Assembly: GCA_002316595.1 (NCBI GenBank) | Contig: DCDV01000004.1 | Location: 26,897 to 33,667, forward strand | Origin: Mageeibacillus sp. UBA1046 | GTDB taxonomy: Bacteria; Bacillota; Clostridia; Saccharofermentanales; DTU023 | DNA: 6,771 nt | Direction: 5' to 3' | Part shown: positions 5,445 to 6,771 of the stretch, one piece after another | Layout: every line of letters starts with the position of its first letter | How positions within the stretch are numbered: the first letter of the stretch is position 1 | Made by a program: the position numbers and the translations under genes | Notes under the pieces: model-generated | Databases searched by the model: none | What the model saw: the letters and a program-made list of their open reading frames with translations, nothing else | What the model was told of the DNA's origin: nothing

Positions 5445-6771
5445 ATGGCAATAAAAGATAAAGAATCCGTGACAGAGGAAGCCGCAATAAAGAAACCCAA
5501 GAGCGCCAAAACTAAAACCAAAGCAGCTGCTAAGGACAGTGATACCGCAAAAACAGCAGCAAAGTCTAAGTCAGGTGCTGCAAAAACTAAGGCTGACGAA
5601 GCCAAGTCTAAAGCTGCGGCTAAAAAAACTAAAACTGAAGTCAAAGAGACTGCGCCTGCCGCAAAGAAGACTAAAACAGCTGCTAAGCCCAAGGCAAAGG
5701 CAGCTTCTAAGGACAGTGATACCACAAAGGCAGCTGCTAAGGACAGTGAAACTGCAAAGGCAGCTGCTAAGGACAGTGACACCGCTAAGGCAGCAACAAA
5801 GCCTAAGGCCAGCACTGCAAAAACTAAGACTGGTGAAGCCAAGTCTAAAGCTGCGGCTAAATCTAAAACGGAAGCGAAATCTAAAGCAGCCGCGGAAGAA
5901 CCGAAAGCTGACTCAGCAAAGCCTAAGACAGCAGCGAAAAAAGCCAAAGCCGAGGTAACTGAAACCGAACCTGCCGCAAAGAAGACTAAAACAACTAAGA
6001 CCAAGACTGCAGAAGAAAAAACTAAGAGTTCCAAACCTAAGACCAAAGCAGCAGCAAGCACAAAGGCCAAATTGGACGATGCTGAATCGGAGCGGGAAGA
6101 AGACTTCGATGATTCAGATGATGAGGGACTGGATTCCGACAAGCAGCTTGACGAGTTTGAGGCTGTTGAGGATGAAGAAATCGACGTTGATATGTTTGAT
6201 GACATCGACGAAGATGATGGCGATGATGACGATGTCGATATTGTTGCTGATATCGATGCTGACATTGATGAGGATGATCTGGATCTAGATGACGATGATG
6301 ATATTGATGAAGATATCTCTATGGCTGATCTGGATATGGCAGTGCTTCGCCCTCTCATAACTAAAGGCCGGGCTAACAAGAAAATTCTCAGACAAGATGA
6401 AGTGCTCGATTATCTTGAACGCATAAAATTTGAGGAAGAACGTTTAGACGAAATTATTGAAGGTCTTGAGCGGGCCGGAATCGAAGTTGTAGATGAGAAA
6501 GAAGAGGCTGATCGCGAGCGTGACCGCAATAAGAAAGCTGAGGCCTTCAATGATTCCATGATGGTAGATGATCCTGTACGCATGTACTTGAAAGAAATCG
6601 GCAAGGTTGATCTTTTGACTGCGGAAGAAGAAAGAGAACTGGCAATCAGAATGGAAGCTGGAGATGAAGACGCTAAACAACATCTCACGGAGGCTAATCT
6701 GCGGCTTGTTGTCAGTATCGCCAAGCGTTACACAGGACGAGGAATGCAGTTTCTGGATCTGATTCAGGAAG
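5445..6771 (+). CDS. rpoD: Primary sigma factor RpoD/SigA with very long Lys-rich and Asp-rich N-terminal extension (3' end cut by the window)
   Basis: 442 codons are visible. The recognisable sigma part starts late: region 1.1-like helices at about 297-355 (KKILRQDEVLDYL to ERAGIEVVDEKEE), region 1.2 at 376-407 (DPVRMYLKEIG, LTAEEERELA) and the start of region 2 at 408-442 (ANLRLVVSIAKRY, GRGMQFLDLIQE). It directs RNA polymerase to housekeeping promoters. Residues 1-210 are Lys/Ala/Thr-rich, with 59 Lys, 58 Ala and no Arg, like a histone H1 tail. Residues 211-292 contain 37 Asp and 13 Glu. Bacillus SigA reaches DPVRMYLKEIG near residue 100; here it is at 376, so the full protein should be about 640-650 residues. 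The ATG has AGGAG (5433-5437) seven bases upstream, and the frame is open throughout with no comparable internal ribosome site before region 1.1. Actinobacterial primary sigma factors have comparable basic tails. Confidence 0.93.
   Translation, partial: MAIKDKESVTEEAAIKKPKSAKTKTKAAAKDSDTAKTAAKSKSGAAKTKADEAKSKAAAKKTKTEVKETAPAAKKTKTAAKPKAKAASKDSDTTKAAAKDSETAKAAAKDSDTAKAATKPKASTAKTKTGEAKSKAAAKSKTEAKSKAAAEEPKADSAKPKTAAKKAKAEVTETEPAAKKTKTTKTKTAEEKTKSSKPKTKAAASTKAKLDDAESEREEDFDDSDDEGLDSDKQLDEFEAVEDEEIDVDMFDDIDEDDGDDDDVDIVADIDADIDEDDLDLDDDDDIDEDISMADLDMAVLRPLITKGRANKKILRQDEVLDYLERIKFEEERLDEIIEGLERAGIEVVDEKEEADRERDRNKKAEAFNDSMMVDDPVRMYLKEIGKVDLLTAEEERELAIRMEAGDEDAKQHLTEANLRLVVSIAKRYTGRGMQFLDLIQE
5520..5861 (+). 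repeat. Internal repeats in the Lys/Ala-rich part of rpoD
   Basis: A 30-base unit is repeated three times in tandem at 5697-5786, coding KAASKDSDTT, KAAAKDSETA and KAAAKDSDTA (residues 85-114). A fourth copy lies apart at 5520-5549 (residues 26-35). The similarity extends further: residues 26-60 (5520-5624) align without gaps to residues 105-139 (5757-5861), offset 237 bases, both ending in EAKSKAAAK. A shorter shared piece, PAAKKTKT, occurs at residues 71-78 and 176-183 with nearly identical codons. The region grew by in-frame duplication, and copy number is likely to vary between strains. Confidence 0.85.

Noticed and set aside
5539..5958. Open frame of 139 codons on the plus strand, Lys/Gln/Leu/Arg-rich, inside rpoD.
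   Set aside because: It is a frame-shifted reading of the repetitive Lys/Ala codons, without its own ribosome site, and overlaps rpoD fully.
5429..6379. Long open frame of 316 codons on the minus strand opposite rpoD, rich in Ser, Ala, Leu and Val.
   Set aside because: It is the mirror of the Lys/Ala and Asp codon repeats of rpoD. It has no ribosome site and no domain, and the plus strand has a convincing sigma factor with AGGAG upstream.

Overview
The window looks like a chromosomal segment of a Gram-positive bacterium of the Clostridia. The main reason is the SCIFF ranthipeptide pair (a six-cysteine peptide plus its radical SAM/SPASM maturase), a near-universal marker of that class. The dnaG-rpoD gene order and the Bacillus-type ThyA agree with this. 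Base composition is moderate, Shine-Dalgarno sites are strong for most genes, and no mobile element, CRISPR array or RNA gene was seen. The exact genus cannot be fixed from the window.

Layout. On the minus strand lie thyA (290-1120) and, downstream of it, the first 24 codons of folA (dihydrofolate reductase, running off the left edge at 1). Together they supply dTMP and recycle the dihydrofolate made in that reaction. The 217-base gap between them holds a degenerate array of four units of about 30 bases. Divergently, from a good promoter at 1145-1174, runs yajC, then a 49-codon SCIFF peptide gene (scfA, 1629-1778), then its maturase (scfB, 1775-3151). The maturase starts on a TTG that overlaps the peptide's stop codon. 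In many Clostridia secD/secF follow this cluster; here they do not.

Between scfB and dnaG (3152-3469) is an array of eight 22-bp degenerate tandem repeats with a hint of a 44-bp higher-order period, then a TATAAT box and the leader of dnaG. DNA primase (3470-5305) is complete, with zinc finger and TOPRIM motifs intact, though its true start may be a TTG four codons in. A 139-base gap leads to rpoD, the primary sigma factor, which runs off the right edge at 6771.

The most unusual object is the amino-terminal part of this sigma factor. Before any recognisable sigma region there are about 295 extra residues. The first 210 form a histone H1-like Lys/Ala/Thr tail (59 Lys, 58 Ala, no Arg), built partly from internal repeats. 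About 82 residues follow that are roughly 60% Asp+Glu. Only then come region 1.1, region 1.2 and the start of region 2. The second most interesting objects are the two different intergenic tandem repeat arrays. Apart from these, the window is housekeeping: thymidylate/folate metabolism, protein export, a ranthipeptide, replication priming and transcription initiation.
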